A stretch of DNA of 64,000 bases, from the NCBI GenBank assembly GCA_026004775.1, contig BPJU01000010.1, positions 162,222 through 226,221 on the forward strand, in the 5' to 3' direction. The notes under the pieces are model-generated. The model ran no database searches and had not been told where the DNA came from. It was given only the letters and a program-made list of their open reading frames with translations. The translations under genes and the position numbers were made by a program. Shown piece after piece: positions 48,031 through 57,767 of the stretch; position 1 is the stretch's first letter; the number at the start of each line of letters is the position of its first letter. Source of the DNA: Pirellulaceae bacterium. GTDB taxonomy: Bacteria; Planctomycetota; Planctomycetia; Pirellulales; Pirellulaceae.

Positions 48031-48789
48031 TTATCGTCCCGTCCGCAGCCGGTCGCCGAGCGAGTCATGCAGTTCGCGGATACGGTAGATCTTCTGCGCG
48101 GTCGTTTCGAAATCGTAGGGAACGCGTCGAAAATAGACGACATTCTCTTCGTCGTCCAGCACCACGTAGCAGGCTCGCGGATCCCCGTCGCGCGGCTGGC
48201 CGACACTTCCCACGTTTACCATAACCTTATCCGCCCCCAAGCGATACTGGTAGTCCACCTCGTCCGGCGCAAAAAAGTCCCCGCCCTCAACGAAGACCCC
48301 CGGCAAATGCGTGTGCCCCTGAAAACAATATTGGTTGATCTTGCTAAATAGCGCCTCCATCTTGCGAGGATTAAACACGTCTTCGGGGAACACATATTCG
48401 TTGATCGGCTCCCGCGGCGAACCGTGCACGAACAGGAAGCGGCCTTCATCGTGCCGGCGCGGTAGTTCGCCCAGAAAATCCCACCGGCGATTGACACGAG
48501 CCGGCCCACCGGGCGACTTGTCAAGTTGCTCGCGAGTCCAGTAGGCCGCTTCCAAGGCGATCGGATTGAAGCCCTCCGGGTCAAACAACGCCGCCTGGTC
48601 ATGGTTGCCCATGATCGCCACCACACAATCGGACATCACCAGATCCAGACATTCCACCGGGTTCGGGCCATAACCGATAATATCCCCCAAACAATAGATG
48701 CGTTGTATCCCCTGCTGGCGTATGTCCTCGCGCACCGCCTGAAGCGCTTCCCAATTGGCATGGATGTCGCTTATTAGTGCTCGCTTCAA
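48031..48789 (-). CDS. Metallophosphoesterase (YfcE/PP2A-like), tandem copy 2
   Basis: 252 residues if started at the TTG at 48789, which has GGGGG eight bases upstream and aligns with the start of its neighbour ([16 protein letters not shown] against [16 protein letters not shown]); an ATG at 48825 is the alternative. Motifs: [59 protein letters not shown]. The two proteins are alike along their whole length, including the [10 protein letters not shown] segment, so this is a tandem duplication. The substrate is unknown. Confidence 0.85.
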   Translation of the reverse strand: MKRALISDIHANWEALQAVREDIRQQGIQRIYCLGDIIGYGPNPVECLDLVMSDCVVAIMGNHDQAALFDPEGFNPIALEAAYWTREQLDKSPGGPARVNRRWDFLGELPRRHDEGRFLFVHGSPREPINEYVFPEDVFNPRKMEALFSKINQYCFQGHTHLPGVFVEGGDFFAPDEVDYQYRLGADKVMVNVGSVGQPRDGDPRACYVVLDDEENVVYFRRVPYDFETTAQKIYRIRELHDSLGDRLRTGR

Positions 48790-49494
48790 GCTCGCTTCCC
48801 CCACAGAACCATCATATTTACCCAACAGTCTACTTTCCTAAGGCCAGGCATCCATGGAAACCTGTTCGGGCGTGGGGCATACCCCTGGCCATCGAGCATC
48901 CCACCGGCAGCCGGGAGTGGATCGGTTTTGGCTGTCGGCCCAACGACTCTGAATCGTTGTACCTATCTTTATCATACGGCGTGATACGGTTCGGCCGAGC
49001 GCCCGTGCCGTGTCCGGGTCCCATTGTCCGGCACGCTTCGGTTTGGGGCAACGGCAGTTGTTCGTTTTGAGCCGGTTCACCGGCCCACAATATTTGGACG
49101 AACACGGGATCACCGGCTGAGCCATGCTTCATCGGTAGCTTAACCAGGAGGTTGTTCGAACCGAACGCTGTCAAATTGGCATCGCACCGGTGAGCTTTTC
49201 GGGAGACGGTCACAGCAGCATGAGCCTTTGGAACTCGCTTTATGACAGCAATATCTTATGTGCCATGCACTTACAGCAACGACTCCACTGGCTGGCACAT
49301 GGATTGCGTGAAAAGATCGCCAGTAAGCTCGACTGCTGCCATTTGAGCTTTACCGCATCCGTTTGGGCGAACTCCTACGAGGGGCCAACAGCGGTTGTGG
49401 GGTAACCGGCGCGGGCGAGCGGTAGTAGAGCCGAACAAGTGTCTGGACATTTTTCCGAGTCCAGCAGTCGTCGATCGGGAAAGGAGTGGTTACG
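48790..49494. other. Divergent upstream region of the groEL cluster and the phosphoesterases
   Basis: About 700 bases. It should contain the promoter of the chaperonin operon. No CIRCE element (TTAGCACTC-N9-GAGTGCTAA) was seen, so HrcA control is not supported. A 127-codon minus-strand frame (48830-49213) has unnatural composition and is not called. Confidence 0.45.
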
Positions 49495-51135
49495 GTGGCA
49501 AAGCAGATCGTTTTTGCGGACGAAGCGAGGCAGCCGCTGCTGGCGGGCGTCAGCAAATTGGCGCGTGCCGTGAGGAGCACGCTTGGGCCGCGCGGCCGAA
49601 ACGCTGTCCTCGACAAAGGGTGGGGCTCCCCAAAAGTCACGAAAGACGGTGTGACCGTAGCGGAAGACATCGAGCTGGAAGATCCTTTTGAGAATCTCGG
49701 GGCCCAGCTTGTAAAAGAGGCGGCCAGCAAGACCAACGAGGTAGCGGGCGATGGGACGACGACGGCCACGGTGCTGGCCGAGTCGATCTTTCGTGAGGGC
49801 TTGAAGATGGTGGCGGCTGGCGCCGATCCGATGGCCCTGGCACGCGGCATCCATAAGGCCACCGACGCGGTCTGTGAGCAGATTCTGAAGCTGGCGATGC
49901 CCGTAAGCGAGAAGAACAAAAAAGAGCTCCAGCAAGTCGCGACCATCGCGGCCAACAACGACCCGAGCATCGGCAGCGTGTTGGCGGACGCGTTCCTGAA
50001 AGTCGGCAAAGACGGCGTGATAACCATCGAAGAGGGGCGCGGCAGCGAAACGACGGTCGAATTCGTGGAAGGCATGCAGTTCGACCGCGGTTTCCTTTCG
50101 CCCCATTTTGTCACCAACGAGGACGATGTTACCGTCGAGCTGGAAGATTGCTACATCCTGGTTTACGAAGAAAAAATTTCGTCCAACAAGAAACTGATCC
50201 CGCTGCTGGAGGCGGTCAGCCGGGCCAAGAAACCGCTGTTGATTATTGCGGAAGATGTTGAAGGTGAGGCGCTGGCGACGCTGGTGGTAAACAAGCTGCG
50301 GGGTATCCTGAGCGTCTGCGCGGTGAAGGCTCCCGGCTACGGGGATCGCCGCAAAGCGATGCTCGGGGACATCGCCGTGCTGACCGGCGGTCAGCCGATC
50401 TTCAAAGATTTGGGGATCGATCTGGAGAGCGTCAAGCTCAGCGACCTGGGTCGTGCCAAACGCGTCAAAGTCACAGCCGACGAAACGATCATCGTCGGCG
50501 GTGCCGGCAAAAAGGAAGCCATCCAGGGGCGGATGGAGCAGATCCGCCGCGAACTGGAAAAGACCGACAGCGAGTACGATCGCGAAAAGCTCCAGGAGCG
50601 GCTGGCGAAGCTCTCCGGCGGCGTGGCCCAGATCAACTGCGGGGCGGCCACCGAGACCGAAATGAAAGAGCGGAAGATGCTGCTGGAAGACGCCAAATGT
50701 GCCGTCCAGGCAGCTCTGGCCGAAGGTATCGTGCCCGGTGGGGGCGTGGCGCTGATCCGGGCCGAAAAGGCTCTGGATAACCTCAAGCTCGAAGGCGATG
50801 AAGCCCTGGGTGTGCAGATCGTCCGCAACGTGCTGGACAGCCCCTTGCGGGAGATCGCGCACAATGCGGGCAAAGACGGAGCTGTGGTCGTCAATCGCGT
50901 CCGGCAAATGAAGGGCAAATTCGACGGATACGACGCGGAACGTGACGAGTATGGTGACTTGTTGGAAGCGGGGATTGTCGATCCGGCCAAGGTTGTCCGC
51001 ACGGCGCTGCAGAACGCAGCCAGCGTCGCTTGCCTGCTGCTGACGACCGAATCGCTGGTAACCGAGATCCCCAAGGAAGAAGAGGAAAAGGGACCTCATG
51101 ACCACCACGACCATGGCATGGGGGACATGATGTAA
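49495..51135 (+). CDS. groEL: 60 kDa chaperonin GroEL, copy 1
   Basis: 546 residues from the GTG at 49495 (AAGGAG eight bases upstream; an earlier GTG at 49486 overlaps that site). Hallmarks: [13 protein letters not shown], the ATP motif [15 protein letters not shown], and [11 protein letters not shown]. The C-terminus ends in a His/Asp-rich version of the flexible tail ([12 protein letters not shown]) in place of the GGM repeats. It forms the folding ring with GroES, encoded 145 bases downstream. Confidence 0.95.
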   Translation: MAKQIVFADEARQPLLAGVSKLARAVRSTLGPRGRNAVLDKGWGSPKVTKDGVTVAEDIELEDPFENLGAQLVKEAASKTNEVAGDGTTTATVLAESIFREGLKMVAAGADPMALARGIHKATDAVCEQILKLAMPVSEKNKKELQQVATIAANNDPSIGSVLADAFLKVGKDGVITIEEGRGSETTVEFVEGMQFDRGFLSPHFVTNEDDVTVELEDCYILVYEEKISSNKKLIPLLEAVSRAKKPLLIIAEDVEGEALATLVVNKLRGILSVCAVKAPGYGDRRKAMLGDIAVLTGGQPIFKDLGIDLESVKLSDLGRAKRVKVTADETIIVGGAGKKEAIQGRMEQIRRELEKTDSEYDREKLQERLAKLSGGVAQINCGAATETEMKERKMLLEDAKCAVQAALAEGIVPGGGVALIRAEKALDNLKLEGDEALGVQIVRNVLDSPLREIAHNAGKDGAVVVNRVRQMKGKFDGYDAERDEYGDLLEAGIVDPAKVVRTALQNAASVACLLLTTESLVTEIPKEEEEKGPHDHHDHGMGDMM

Positions 51136-51280
51136 CAGGCCTCTTGGTCAAACCGCAGCTCTGCCCAGGCGGATGCGGCTTGTGCGGGGCCGGCGGCAAT
51201 CGATGGGAAGCAGGAACTTAGGTCGGCGTTTGCCGTGGGTTAGCTATCGGTCTTGTTAACACAACGAAGGAACACCATAC

Positions 51281-51580
51281 ATGGCTAAATTGAAACTTCG
51301 ACCGCTGGATGATCGGGTTGTTGTCGAGCCGATTGAAGCCGAAGAGTACACCGCGGGAGGGATTGTGCTGCCGGATACGGCCAAAGAAAAACCCCAGCGC
51401 GGCACGGTACTGGCAGTCGGGCCGGGGCGGCTACTGGACAACGGGCAGCGAGCCGAGGTGTCGGTGGCCGTCGGCGACCAGGTGATCTATGCCAAGTACG
51501 GTGGCAGCGACGTGGAGATCGACGGCAAGGAATACAAGATTTTACGGGAAAGCGATATCCTGGCCAAAGTTGTCGCCTGA
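51281..51580 (+). CDS. groES: 10 kDa co-chaperonin GroES
   Basis: 99 residues, the usual length. It begins [16 protein letters not shown], carries the mobile loop region [21 protein letters not shown], and ends [10 protein letters not shown]. It caps the GroEL ring. The gene lies between two groEL genes, 145 bases after the first and 74 before the second, so it may serve both. Confidence 0.96.
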   Translation: MAKLKLRPLDDRVVVEPIEAEEYTAGGIVLPDTAKEKPQRGTVLAVGPGRLLDNGQRAEVSVAVGDQVIYAKYGGSDVEIDGKEYKILRESDILAKVVA

Positions 51581-51654
51581 CACGGGCCGGGATGGATCGG
51601 TGGTGTGGGACAAGACAGAGGGAGATTCGGGCTTTTGCCAATGAGGGTTGACAC

Positions 51655-53274
51655 GTGGCTAAGCAACTGATGTTCGAGGACCATGCCCGAGCCAAAATGC
51701 TGGCGGGCGTGGAAAAGCTCTACAAAGCCGTGGCGGTCACTTTAGGCCCCACGGGCCGCAACGTCATTATCGACAAGTCGTTCGGCGGCCCTACCGTCAC
51801 CAAAGACGGTGTGACGGTCGCCAAGGAGATCGAGCTGGAAGACCGCTTCGAAAACATGGGTGCGAAGCTGGTCGTCGAAGTGGCTCAGAAAACCTCTGAT
51901 CTGGCCGGAGACGGCACGACGACGGCCGCTATCCTGGCCCGCGCCATCTTCCGTGAAGGCTTGCGCAACATCGTCGCCGGCAGCAATCCGACGGCGATCC
52001 GGCGCGGGATCGAAAAAGCCGTCAATGCCGCGGTCGAACGGCTCAAAGAAATGGCCCGGCCGATCGAAGGCGAAAAAGACGTAGCCAACGTCGGCGCGAT
52101 CAGTGCCAACAACGACATGGAAATCGGCAAGTTGTTGGCCGAAGCGCTGATCCGAGTCGGCCGCGACGGCGTGATCACCGTCGAGGAAGGCAAGACGACC
52201 GAAACGAAGGTCGAGTACGTCGACGGGATGCAGTTCGACAAGGGTTACATCTCGCCCTACTTCATCAACCGTCCGGCCGAGATGGACTGCGTCCTGGAAG
52301 ACTGCTATATCCTGATCCACGAAAAGAAGATCTCCAACGTCCGGTCACTGATTCCGATCCTGGAAAAAGTGGCCCAATCCGGCAAGCCCCTGTTAATCAT
52401 TGCTGAGGACGTGGAGGCCGAGGCACTGTCGCTGTTGGTGGTCAACCGCCTGCGCGGCACGCTCAACGTCTGTGCCGTGAAGGCTCCGGGCTTCGGCGAC
52501 CGCCGCAAAGCCATGCTCGGTGACATCGCCGTCCTGACCGGCGGTACTCTGATCAGCGAAGACATCGGCATCCAGCTCGAAAACCTGACGCTCGATCATC
52601 TTGGCCGAGCCAAACGCGTGACGGTGGACCGAAACAGCACCACGATCGTGGAGGGGGCCGGGGACCGAGCGGCGATTGAAAAGCGGATTGCCCAGATCAA
52701 CGCGCTGATCGAGCAGACCGACAGTGAATATGACAAGGAGAAGTACCAGGAGCGGCTGGCAAAATTGGCCGGCGGTGTGGCGGTGATTTCGGTCGGTGCG
52801 GAAACCGAAACCGAAATGAAGCAGAAAAAGGCGCGGATTGAAGATGCGCTGCACGCCACACGAGCGGCGGTCGAAGAGGGCATTCTGCCCGGCGGCGGTG
52901 TGGCGCTGCTGCGCTGCCGTGATGCCGTCGAAAAAGCTCGCCAGTCGGCCAAGGGTGACGAAAAGATCGGCGTCGATATTGTCCTGCACGCCTTGGAAGC
53001 GCCGATCCGGCAGATCGCCGAGAACTGCGGTCTGGACGGCTCGGTGATTGCCGACGAGGTGCTCCAGAAGCCGGAGAATGTCGGATTCGAGGCCAATTCC
53101 GGCAAGTATGTCGACATGTACAAGGCGGGCGTAATCGACCCGTTGAAGGTGGTGCGCACGGCTCTGGTCAATGCGGCCAGCATCGCCGGCTTGCTGTTGA
53201 CGACAGAATGTCTGGTAACGAATCTGGACAAAGAGGACAAGAAGAAGCAGCCGGTCGAGGGGGCGATCCGTTGA
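51655..53274 (+). CDS. groEL: 60 kDa chaperonin GroEL, copy 2
   Basis: 539 residues from a GTG (GTGGCTAAG) at 51655. It has [29 protein letters not shown] and [11 protein letters not shown]. The sequence is close to standard GroEL through the body, but the tail is charged ([15 protein letters not shown]) and lacks the GGM repeats, a change expected to affect the chamber floor and folding rate. A strong terminator follows, closing the groEL1-groES-groEL2 unit. Confidence 0.95.
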   Translation: MAKQLMFEDHARAKMLAGVEKLYKAVAVTLGPTGRNVIIDKSFGGPTVTKDGVTVAKEIELEDRFENMGAKLVVEVAQKTSDLAGDGTTTAAILARAIFREGLRNIVAGSNPTAIRRGIEKAVNAAVERLKEMARPIEGEKDVANVGAISANNDMEIGKLLAEALIRVGRDGVITVEEGKTTETKVEYVDGMQFDKGYISPYFINRPAEMDCVLEDCYILIHEKKISNVRSLIPILEKVAQSGKPLLIIAEDVEAEALSLLVVNRLRGTLNVCAVKAPGFGDRRKAMLGDIAVLTGGTLISEDIGIQLENLTLDHLGRAKRVTVDRNSTTIVEGAGDRAAIEKRIAQINALIEQTDSEYDKEKYQERLAKLAGGVAVISVGAETETEMKQKKARIEDALHATRAAVEEGILPGGGVALLRCRDAVEKARQSAKGDEKIGVDIVLHALEAPIRQIAENCGLDGSVIADEVLQKPENVGFEANSGKYVDMYKAGVIDPLKVVRTALVNAASIAGLLLTTECLVTNLDKEDKKKQPVEGAIR

Positions 53275-53307
53275 TGGCCGGTGGGCCTGTTGTCTAGCGA
53301 CGCTTGC

Positions 53308-53344
53308 TGGGCCACTTCCGGTAACTGAAGTGGCCCACTTTTTT
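53308..53344 (+). terminator. Strong rho-independent terminator after groEL copy 2
   Basis: TGGGCCACTTC pairs perfectly with GAAGTGGCCCA (11 bp) around an eight-base loop, and CTTTTTT follows. It separates the chaperonin operon from dnaJ. Confidence 0.9.
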
Positions 53345-53397
53345 CAGCCCCGCCCTGCCGAACGCCGGATCGATTTCGGTCAGCGGTGCAGTGAACT

Positions 53398-54552
53398 ATG
53401 GCACAGAAACGCGATTATTACGAAGTGCTGGGCGTTTCCCGCAACGCGACCGAAAAAGAGATCGCGGCGGCTTATCGAAAACTGGCCGTCAAATACCACC
53501 CGGATGCCAACCCGGACGATCCGAACGCCACCGAGAAGTTCAAAGAGGCGGCCGAAGCCTATGAAGTGCTGCGCGACCCGGAAAAACGGGCTCGCTACGA
53601 CCGCTATGGCCACGCCGGTGTGGAAGGTAACGTGCCGCAGTTCCACACGGTGGAGGAGATCTTCGAGGCGTTCAGTGATCTTTTTGGGGGTGGGCTTTTC
53701 GGGGACCTGTTTACCGGGCGGCGCAGCCGCCGCCCCCGCCGCGGCCAGGACGTGCGGGCGGACTTGGAATTGACGTTGGAAGAGGCGGCTCGAGGCTGCA
53801 CGAAAACCGTTCGCATCCATCGCCGCGAACGGTGTAACACCTGTGGCGGCTCAGGGGCAAGACCGGGCTCCACGCATGAAATCTGCCGGCAATGTGGCGG
53901 CCGAGGCCAAATTGTCCAGGCCGCCGGGATGATCCGGATCCAAACCACCTGCCCGGTCTGCCGCGGAGCCGGAAGTCTGGTCACCGAATGGTGCCCGGAC
54001 TGCCGCGGCCAAGGCATGGTGCAACGTAAAGTGGAATTGGATGTGCATGTACCGGCTGGAATCGACGACGGGATGCAGATCCGACTTTCCGGGGAAGGGG
54101 AGCCTAGCCTGGAGGGCGGGCCGCCCGGCGATTGCTATTGCCGCATCCACGTGCGCCGGCACCACCTCTTCCACCGCGAAGGACCGCACCTGTTGCTCCA
54201 GGTGCCGATTACCTACAGCCAAGCGGTACTGGGAGCCACGTTGGATATCCCCACACTGGAGGGCACCGAGAAATTGGAGATTCCCCGCGGCACCCAATCC
54301 GGCCAGCGGTTCCGATTGCGAGGCCATGGCATGCCCGATCCCCGCGGCGGACCGCGCGGAGATCTGGTGGTGGAGACCTACGTCGAAATCCCCAAGAAGA
54401 TCAGTCCCCGCCAGGAAGAATTGCTCCGCCAACTGGCCGACCTGGAACAAAAAGATGTCACGCCCCACCGCAAAACATTTTTGGAAAAACTCCGCGATTA
54501 TTTCAGCCCTCCTAATACCGGATCCCATACCTCGCAGGAGGAAAGCTCATGA
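53398..54552 (+). CDS. dnaJ: Chaperone DnaJ (Hsp40)
   Basis: 384 residues. The J-domain (1-70) has the HPD motif in [11 protein letters not shown] short Gly/Phe region ([10 protein letters not shown]) follows. The zinc domain has four CxxCxGxG-type repeats ([32 protein letters not shown]). The C-terminal substrate domains end near residue 340. It delivers unfolded proteins to DnaK and stimulates its ATPase. Its stop overlaps the grpE start (ATGA). dnaK is not in the window. Confidence 0.95.
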   Translation: MAQKRDYYEVLGVSRNATEKEIAAAYRKLAVKYHPDANPDDPNATEKFKEAAEAYEVLRDPEKRARYDRYGHAGVEGNVPQFHTVEEIFEAFSDLFGGGLFGDLFTGRRSRRPRRGQDVRADLELTLEEAARGCTKTVRIHRRERCNTCGGSGARPGSTHEICRQCGGRGQIVQAAGMIRIQTTCPVCRGAGSLVTEWCPDCRGQGMVQRKVELDVHVPAGIDDGMQIRLSGEGEPSLEGGPPGDCYCRIHVRRHHLFHREGPHLLLQVPITYSQAVLGATLDIPTLEGTEKLEIPRGTQSGQRFRLRGHGMPDPRGGPRGDLVVETYVEIPKKISPRQEELLRQLADLEQKDVTPHRKTFLEKLRDYFSPPNTGSHTSQEESS

Positions 54553-55169
54553 ACAACGAACCAGTACAACCCGGTGATGCGGCTGAGCAACGGGCGACAC
54601 CCGAGCCAGACACTCCCGAACAGCCCGCGCCGCAGCCAGCGACGGTCGAGCAGGCCGGCGCCGAGGTGGCGGCCGAGCAGGTGGTAGCCGAACTTACCGC
54701 CGCTCTGGAGGCCGCCAAGAATGCCGAGCTGCGGGCGCTGGCTGAATTGGATAACTTCCGCAAGCGGATGCGGCGCGAACAAGAAGAGCAACTCCGCTAC
54801 GCCAACTGGAACTTGCTGGCCGATCTACTGGAAGTGGTCGACAATCTCAGCCGAGCTGTAACGGCGGCCGAACAACCCAACGCCGACTTGAACAGCCTCA
54901 AAGAGGGCGTCAAATTGGTGCTCGACCAACTGCATCGCATTCTCTCCAAATACCACTGCGAAAAAATCCCGGCCCACGGGCAGCCCTTCGATCCCGAAGT
55001 CCACTCGGCCGTGGGCCAAGTCCCCAGTTCCGATTGCCCTCCCGGTACGGTCTTTCAGGTGACTCGAGAAGGCTATCGGCTGCACGAGCGGGTATTACGG
55101 CCGGCCGAAGTGCTGGTCACCACCGAACCGCCGTGCCAGTCGACTCCCACCGCTCCGGCTTCCAGTTGA
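54549..55169 (+). CDS. grpE: Nucleotide exchange factor GrpE
   Basis: 206 residues. An acidic Pro/Glu/Ala-rich N-terminus (1-45) leads into the coiled coil ([22 protein letters not shown], seen as [13 protein letters not shown]) and the beta-wing domain with the GrpE signature [12 protein letters not shown]. It removes ADP from DnaK. ATGA overlap with dnaJ indicates translational coupling, and AGGAGG lies just upstream of the start. Confidence 0.94.
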   Translation: MNNEPVQPGDAAEQRATPEPDTPEQPAPQPATVEQAGAEVAAEQVVAELTAALEAAKNAELRALAELDNFRKRMRREQEEQLRYANWNLLADLLEVVDNLSRAVTAAEQPNADLNSLKEGVKLVLDQLHRILSKYHCEKIPAHGQPFDPEVHSAVGQVPSSDCPPGTVFQVTREGYRLHERVLRPAEVLVTTEPPCQSTPTAPASS

Positions 55170-55272
55170 CAGGAGGGTTCTCGGGCGGTGACCCGGTACG
55201 GATGCCGATCCGTCCCTGGTTATCCGTTTTCGGCAATGACAACCCGTGCCTACACCATCAGGAGTCCAGACT

Positions 55273-55551
55273 ATGCCGACGTACGACTACTTGTGTGATG
55301 CTTGTGGCCACGAGTTCGAGTTGTTCCAGTCGATCACCGAACCGAAAAAACGCAAATGCCCGGCGTGCGGCAAGCCCAAGCTGCGCCGCCTCTTTGGTGC
55401 TGGCGGCGGCATCCTATTCAAGGGGTCGGGTTTTTATCAGACCGATTATCGGAGCGAGTCGTACAAGAAGCGCGCCGCCGAAGAGAAGAAGGCCGCTTCG
55501 GGCGGCAGCGGTTCGGACAGTGGCACTTCCTCGGCCGCTGCTTCGACATAA
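55273..55551 (+). CDS. FmdB-family zinc-ribbon protein
   Basis: 92 residues from the ATG at 55273 (GGAG eight bases upstream). It begins MPTYDYLCDACGHEFELFQSI and continues KRKCPACGKPKLRRLFG: a CxxC...CxxC zinc ribbon characteristic of the FmdB putative regulatory domain. The C-terminus is Lys-rich then Ser/Gly/Ala-rich and likely disordered. Function is unknown; it sits downstream of grpE. Confidence 0.9.
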   Translation: MPTYDYLCDACGHEFELFQSITEPKKRKCPACGKPKLRRLFGAGGGILFKGSGFYQTDYRSESYKKRAAEEKKAASGGSGSDSGTSSAAAST

Positions 55552-55722
55552 CAGCATCCGGGCTGGCTTCCGGCCGCTCGGGCTTTGGGCAAATCTTTGC
55601 CCGTGATATGATAGGAGTTGTTCCGAAGAGCCTGTCCGGGTGCTGGTGTGCGCACTTGCCGGAAAGTGCCCGCCGCCTGGATTTCGGATGGGCTGTGAGC
55701 ACGAGCCTTCCGGAGGTCAACC

Positions 55723-55902
55723 ATGGCCTTGTTGACTTGTCCGATTTGCGAGTGCACGTTCGACTCCGAGAAATCCCCTGCCATGCCGTTCTGCAGCGAA
55801 AAATGCCGGTTGATCGATTTGGGCAGGTGGCTGGACGAGCGGTATGGCATTCCGGTCGAACGCGAGGCGGTAGCCGGCGACGAAGAAGTCAGTGACGTGT
55901 AA
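55723..55902 (+). CDS. yacG: DNA gyrase inhibitor / zinc-binding protein YacG
   Basis: Only 59 residues, starting at an ATG with CGGAGG six bases upstream. It reads MALLTCPICECTF, then MPFCSEKCRLIDLGRWLDERYGIP: four cysteines (CPIC, C-SEK-C) and the RLIDLGRW motif are diagnostic of YacG. In E. coli YacG binds GyrB and blocks DNA binding. The acidic tail after YGIP is typical. Confidence 0.9.
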   Translation: MALLTCPICECTFDSEKSPAMPFCSEKCRLIDLGRWLDERYGIPVEREAVAGDEEVSDV

Positions 55903-55938
55903 CTCGAGTAAACCCACCTAGCTCGGGCCTGTGACACG

Positions 55939-57132
55939 ATGAGCCAACCAGCATCAGTGCGGCACGTGGAATGGCACGAAGTGGCTCCGTGGCTGCTGTT
56001 GTTCCGCGTGCTTTCGGTGGCCCTGAGCCTGCGGGTGATACTTTTGGGTACAGCGGGTGCGCTCGTTAGTTGGGGCGGTCTGGAGTTGCTCCAGTGGGGA
56101 ACGCAACGTGTGCTGTATGTGGAAAGTCCCGCTCCTGGGAACGCCTTGGTCAGGTCGGCCGGCGTGGTGAACGCTTACATTCCTCCGCAGGATGCCTGGC
56201 AGTTGGCGGCCCCTGTTCGGGAAGTGACCGACTGGTACGCCGGTTTATGGCAGTGGTGGCGGGGATGGCTCGATTTTTCCATGGATTGGCAACGGCTACT
56301 GCTTTGGGTGTTGGACGGCCTTTGGCTACTGGTGGTTGGTTCGGTTTTCGGGGGAGCTATCCAGCGGATCGCTGCGGCTCGGTTGGGAAGGCACGTTTGG
56401 CTGGGACCTCGCGTCGCCTGGCAACATGTTCGAAAAAAGCTCTTGTCCTACTGGGGAGCACCGCTATTACCGATGGTGGCTCTCTGTATCGGGCTGGGCT
56501 TGTTATGGTTGGCCGGGCTATTCATGCGCCTCACCGCTGGTATCGCCGTAGTGGCGCTTTTCTGGCCGTTGGTACTGATCGGAACGCTGCTCTGGGTCTT
56601 GCTGTTCTTGGGACTGGCTTTCGGCTGGCCGCTGATGTGGGCGGCATTGGGTACCGAGCAGGACGCCGATGCCTGGGACGCCGTCAGCCGCGGCTATGCG
56701 TCGACGCTCCAGCGACCTTTTCGTTATGCCCTGTACCTGGTGGTGGCCGTGCTGGTGGGATTGGCCGGGTGGTTACTGGTCTATCACGTGGTGGGACTGA
56801 CGCTGTACGTCTCCCGGGAAGCGGTGCTGCGGGCTGCCGGGGAGGATGCCGCTGGATTGAGGGAATCGCTCTTTGCAGCTAAGGCCCCATCGGTAGGCCT
56901 CTTTTTCGGATGGCTTATCGTCGCCCTCAATTATTTGTTGCACTGGATTTCGTCCGGCTTCGCTTACGGCTATTTCTTTGCGGGCGCGACTGCCATTTAT
57001 CTTTTGCTCCGTCGCGACACGACACAGACTCCGATCGACGAGGTCTATTTAGGTGAGGAAGACCAGTCGCTGCAATTGCCACCCCTCCCGACCGCTCCCG
57101 GTACGGGTAGCGGTCCATCGGCGAACGCCTGA
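55939..57132 (+). CDS. Multi-pass membrane protein of unknown function
   Basis: 397 residues with six to eight predicted hydrophobic segments: about 14-45 (LLLFRVLSVALSLRVILLG), 115-140, two or three between 170 and 240 (MVALCIGLGLLWLAGLF, VVALFWPLVLIGTLLWVLLF), 265-290 and 325-350. A WDAVSRGYASTLQRPFRY motif lies between helices, reminiscent of bacterial membrane proteins with a conserved SRxYxY(xxRP) element. No family is recognised. It starts 37 bases after yacG. Confidence 0.7.
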   Translation: MSQPASVRHVEWHEVAPWLLLFRVLSVALSLRVILLGTAGALVSWGGLELLQWGTQRVLYVESPAPGNALVRSAGVVNAYIPPQDAWQLAAPVREVTDWYAGLWQWWRGWLDFSMDWQRLLLWVLDGLWLLVVGSVFGGAIQRIAAARLGRHVWLGPRVAWQHVRKKLLSYWGAPLLPMVALCIGLGLLWLAGLFMRLTAGIAVVALFWPLVLIGTLLWVLLFLGLAFGWPLMWAALGTEQDADAWDAVSRGYASTLQRPFRYALYLVVAVLVGLAGWLLVYHVVGLTLYVSREAVLRAAGEDAAGLRESLFAAKAPSVGLFFGWLIVALNYLLHWISSGFAYGYFFAGATAIYLLLRRDTTQTPIDEVYLGEEDQSLQLPPLPTAPGTGSGPSANA

Positions 57133-57423
57133 CACCTTGTTGCTGCTGATTTCGGCTGAATCGCTCGCTTGGACAAATCCCTTTCCCGGATGTCTGACAG
57201 CGCACCGGACGGTTTCCCGGATAGGCACTTCCGTTTTTTATGAACGTCCCGAAATCCGGTACCGGTTTCGTGGAGGCCTGGCCGGCAGTTGGGGGCGGGT
57301 AGTCCTCGATGGCGTTTTTCCGTATAACCTCTAGGCAATGCCGCTTCGATGTGGTGGAATTTGGAGTCTCAGGAGAACGCGTGAGGGCTGATGAGCAGAG
57401 GAACTGGCTGCGGAGCAACGAGG

Positions 57424-57681
57424 ATGACCCCTGCCGAAATCCGATCGTTGATCGTCGAGATTCTGGCAAATATCGTGCCGGATGTGGATCTGAGCCAATT
57501 GCGGGACGATGTTCCGTTTCGCGAACAACTGCCGCTGGATAGTATGGACTTCTTGGACATTGTGATGGAGCTTCGCAAGCGGTTTCGTATCCAGATCCCT
57601 GAGGATGATTACGGGATGCTTGCCAGTATGGCGAGTGCGATCGAGTATCTTTCGCCCCGGCTGGTTCGGGAAAAGGCCTGA
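57424..57681 (+). CDS. Acyl carrier protein (specialised copy)
   Basis: 85 residues from the ATG at 57424 (GGAG eight bases upstream; the frame opens at 57391). The four-helix ACP pattern is clear: MTPAEIRSLIVEILANI, then the 4'-phosphopantetheine serine in PLDSMDFLD, and RIQIPEDDYGMLASMASAIEYL. DSMD replaces the DSLD of housekeeping AcpP, and no fab genes of the primary cluster adjoin it. It should carry acyl chains for the enzymes encoded just downstream. Confidence 0.88.
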   Translation: MTPAEIRSLIVEILANIVPDVDLSQLRDDVPFREQLPLDSMDFLDIVMELRKRFRIQIPEDDYGMLASMASAIEYLSPRLVREKA

Positions 57682-57767
57682 GTAGGGCGCCGTATCAGGC
57701 TGCGACCCGGCTGGCATCTTGAGCCTCTCCAGCGGGGCAGGCTGGGGCGGGTGTGTCGAGTCGCATC

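Noticed and set aside
48830..49213. 127-codon minus-strand frame upstream of groEL
   Set aside because: Composition is unlike a folded protein, no family pattern, no good start; the region is more likely regulatory.
48790..49494. Search for a CIRCE operator before groEL
   Set aside because: No TTAGCACTC/GAGTGCTAA pair was found.
55586..55605. GGGCAAATCTTTGCCC hairpin after the FmdB gene
   Set aside because: The stem is perfect but has no T-run, so it is not called a terminator.
55629..55645. GAGCCTGTCCG near the yacG gene, resembling the IS left end
   Set aside because: Only 11 bases match, the conserved AAAA does not follow, and no transposase remnant or second end is near.
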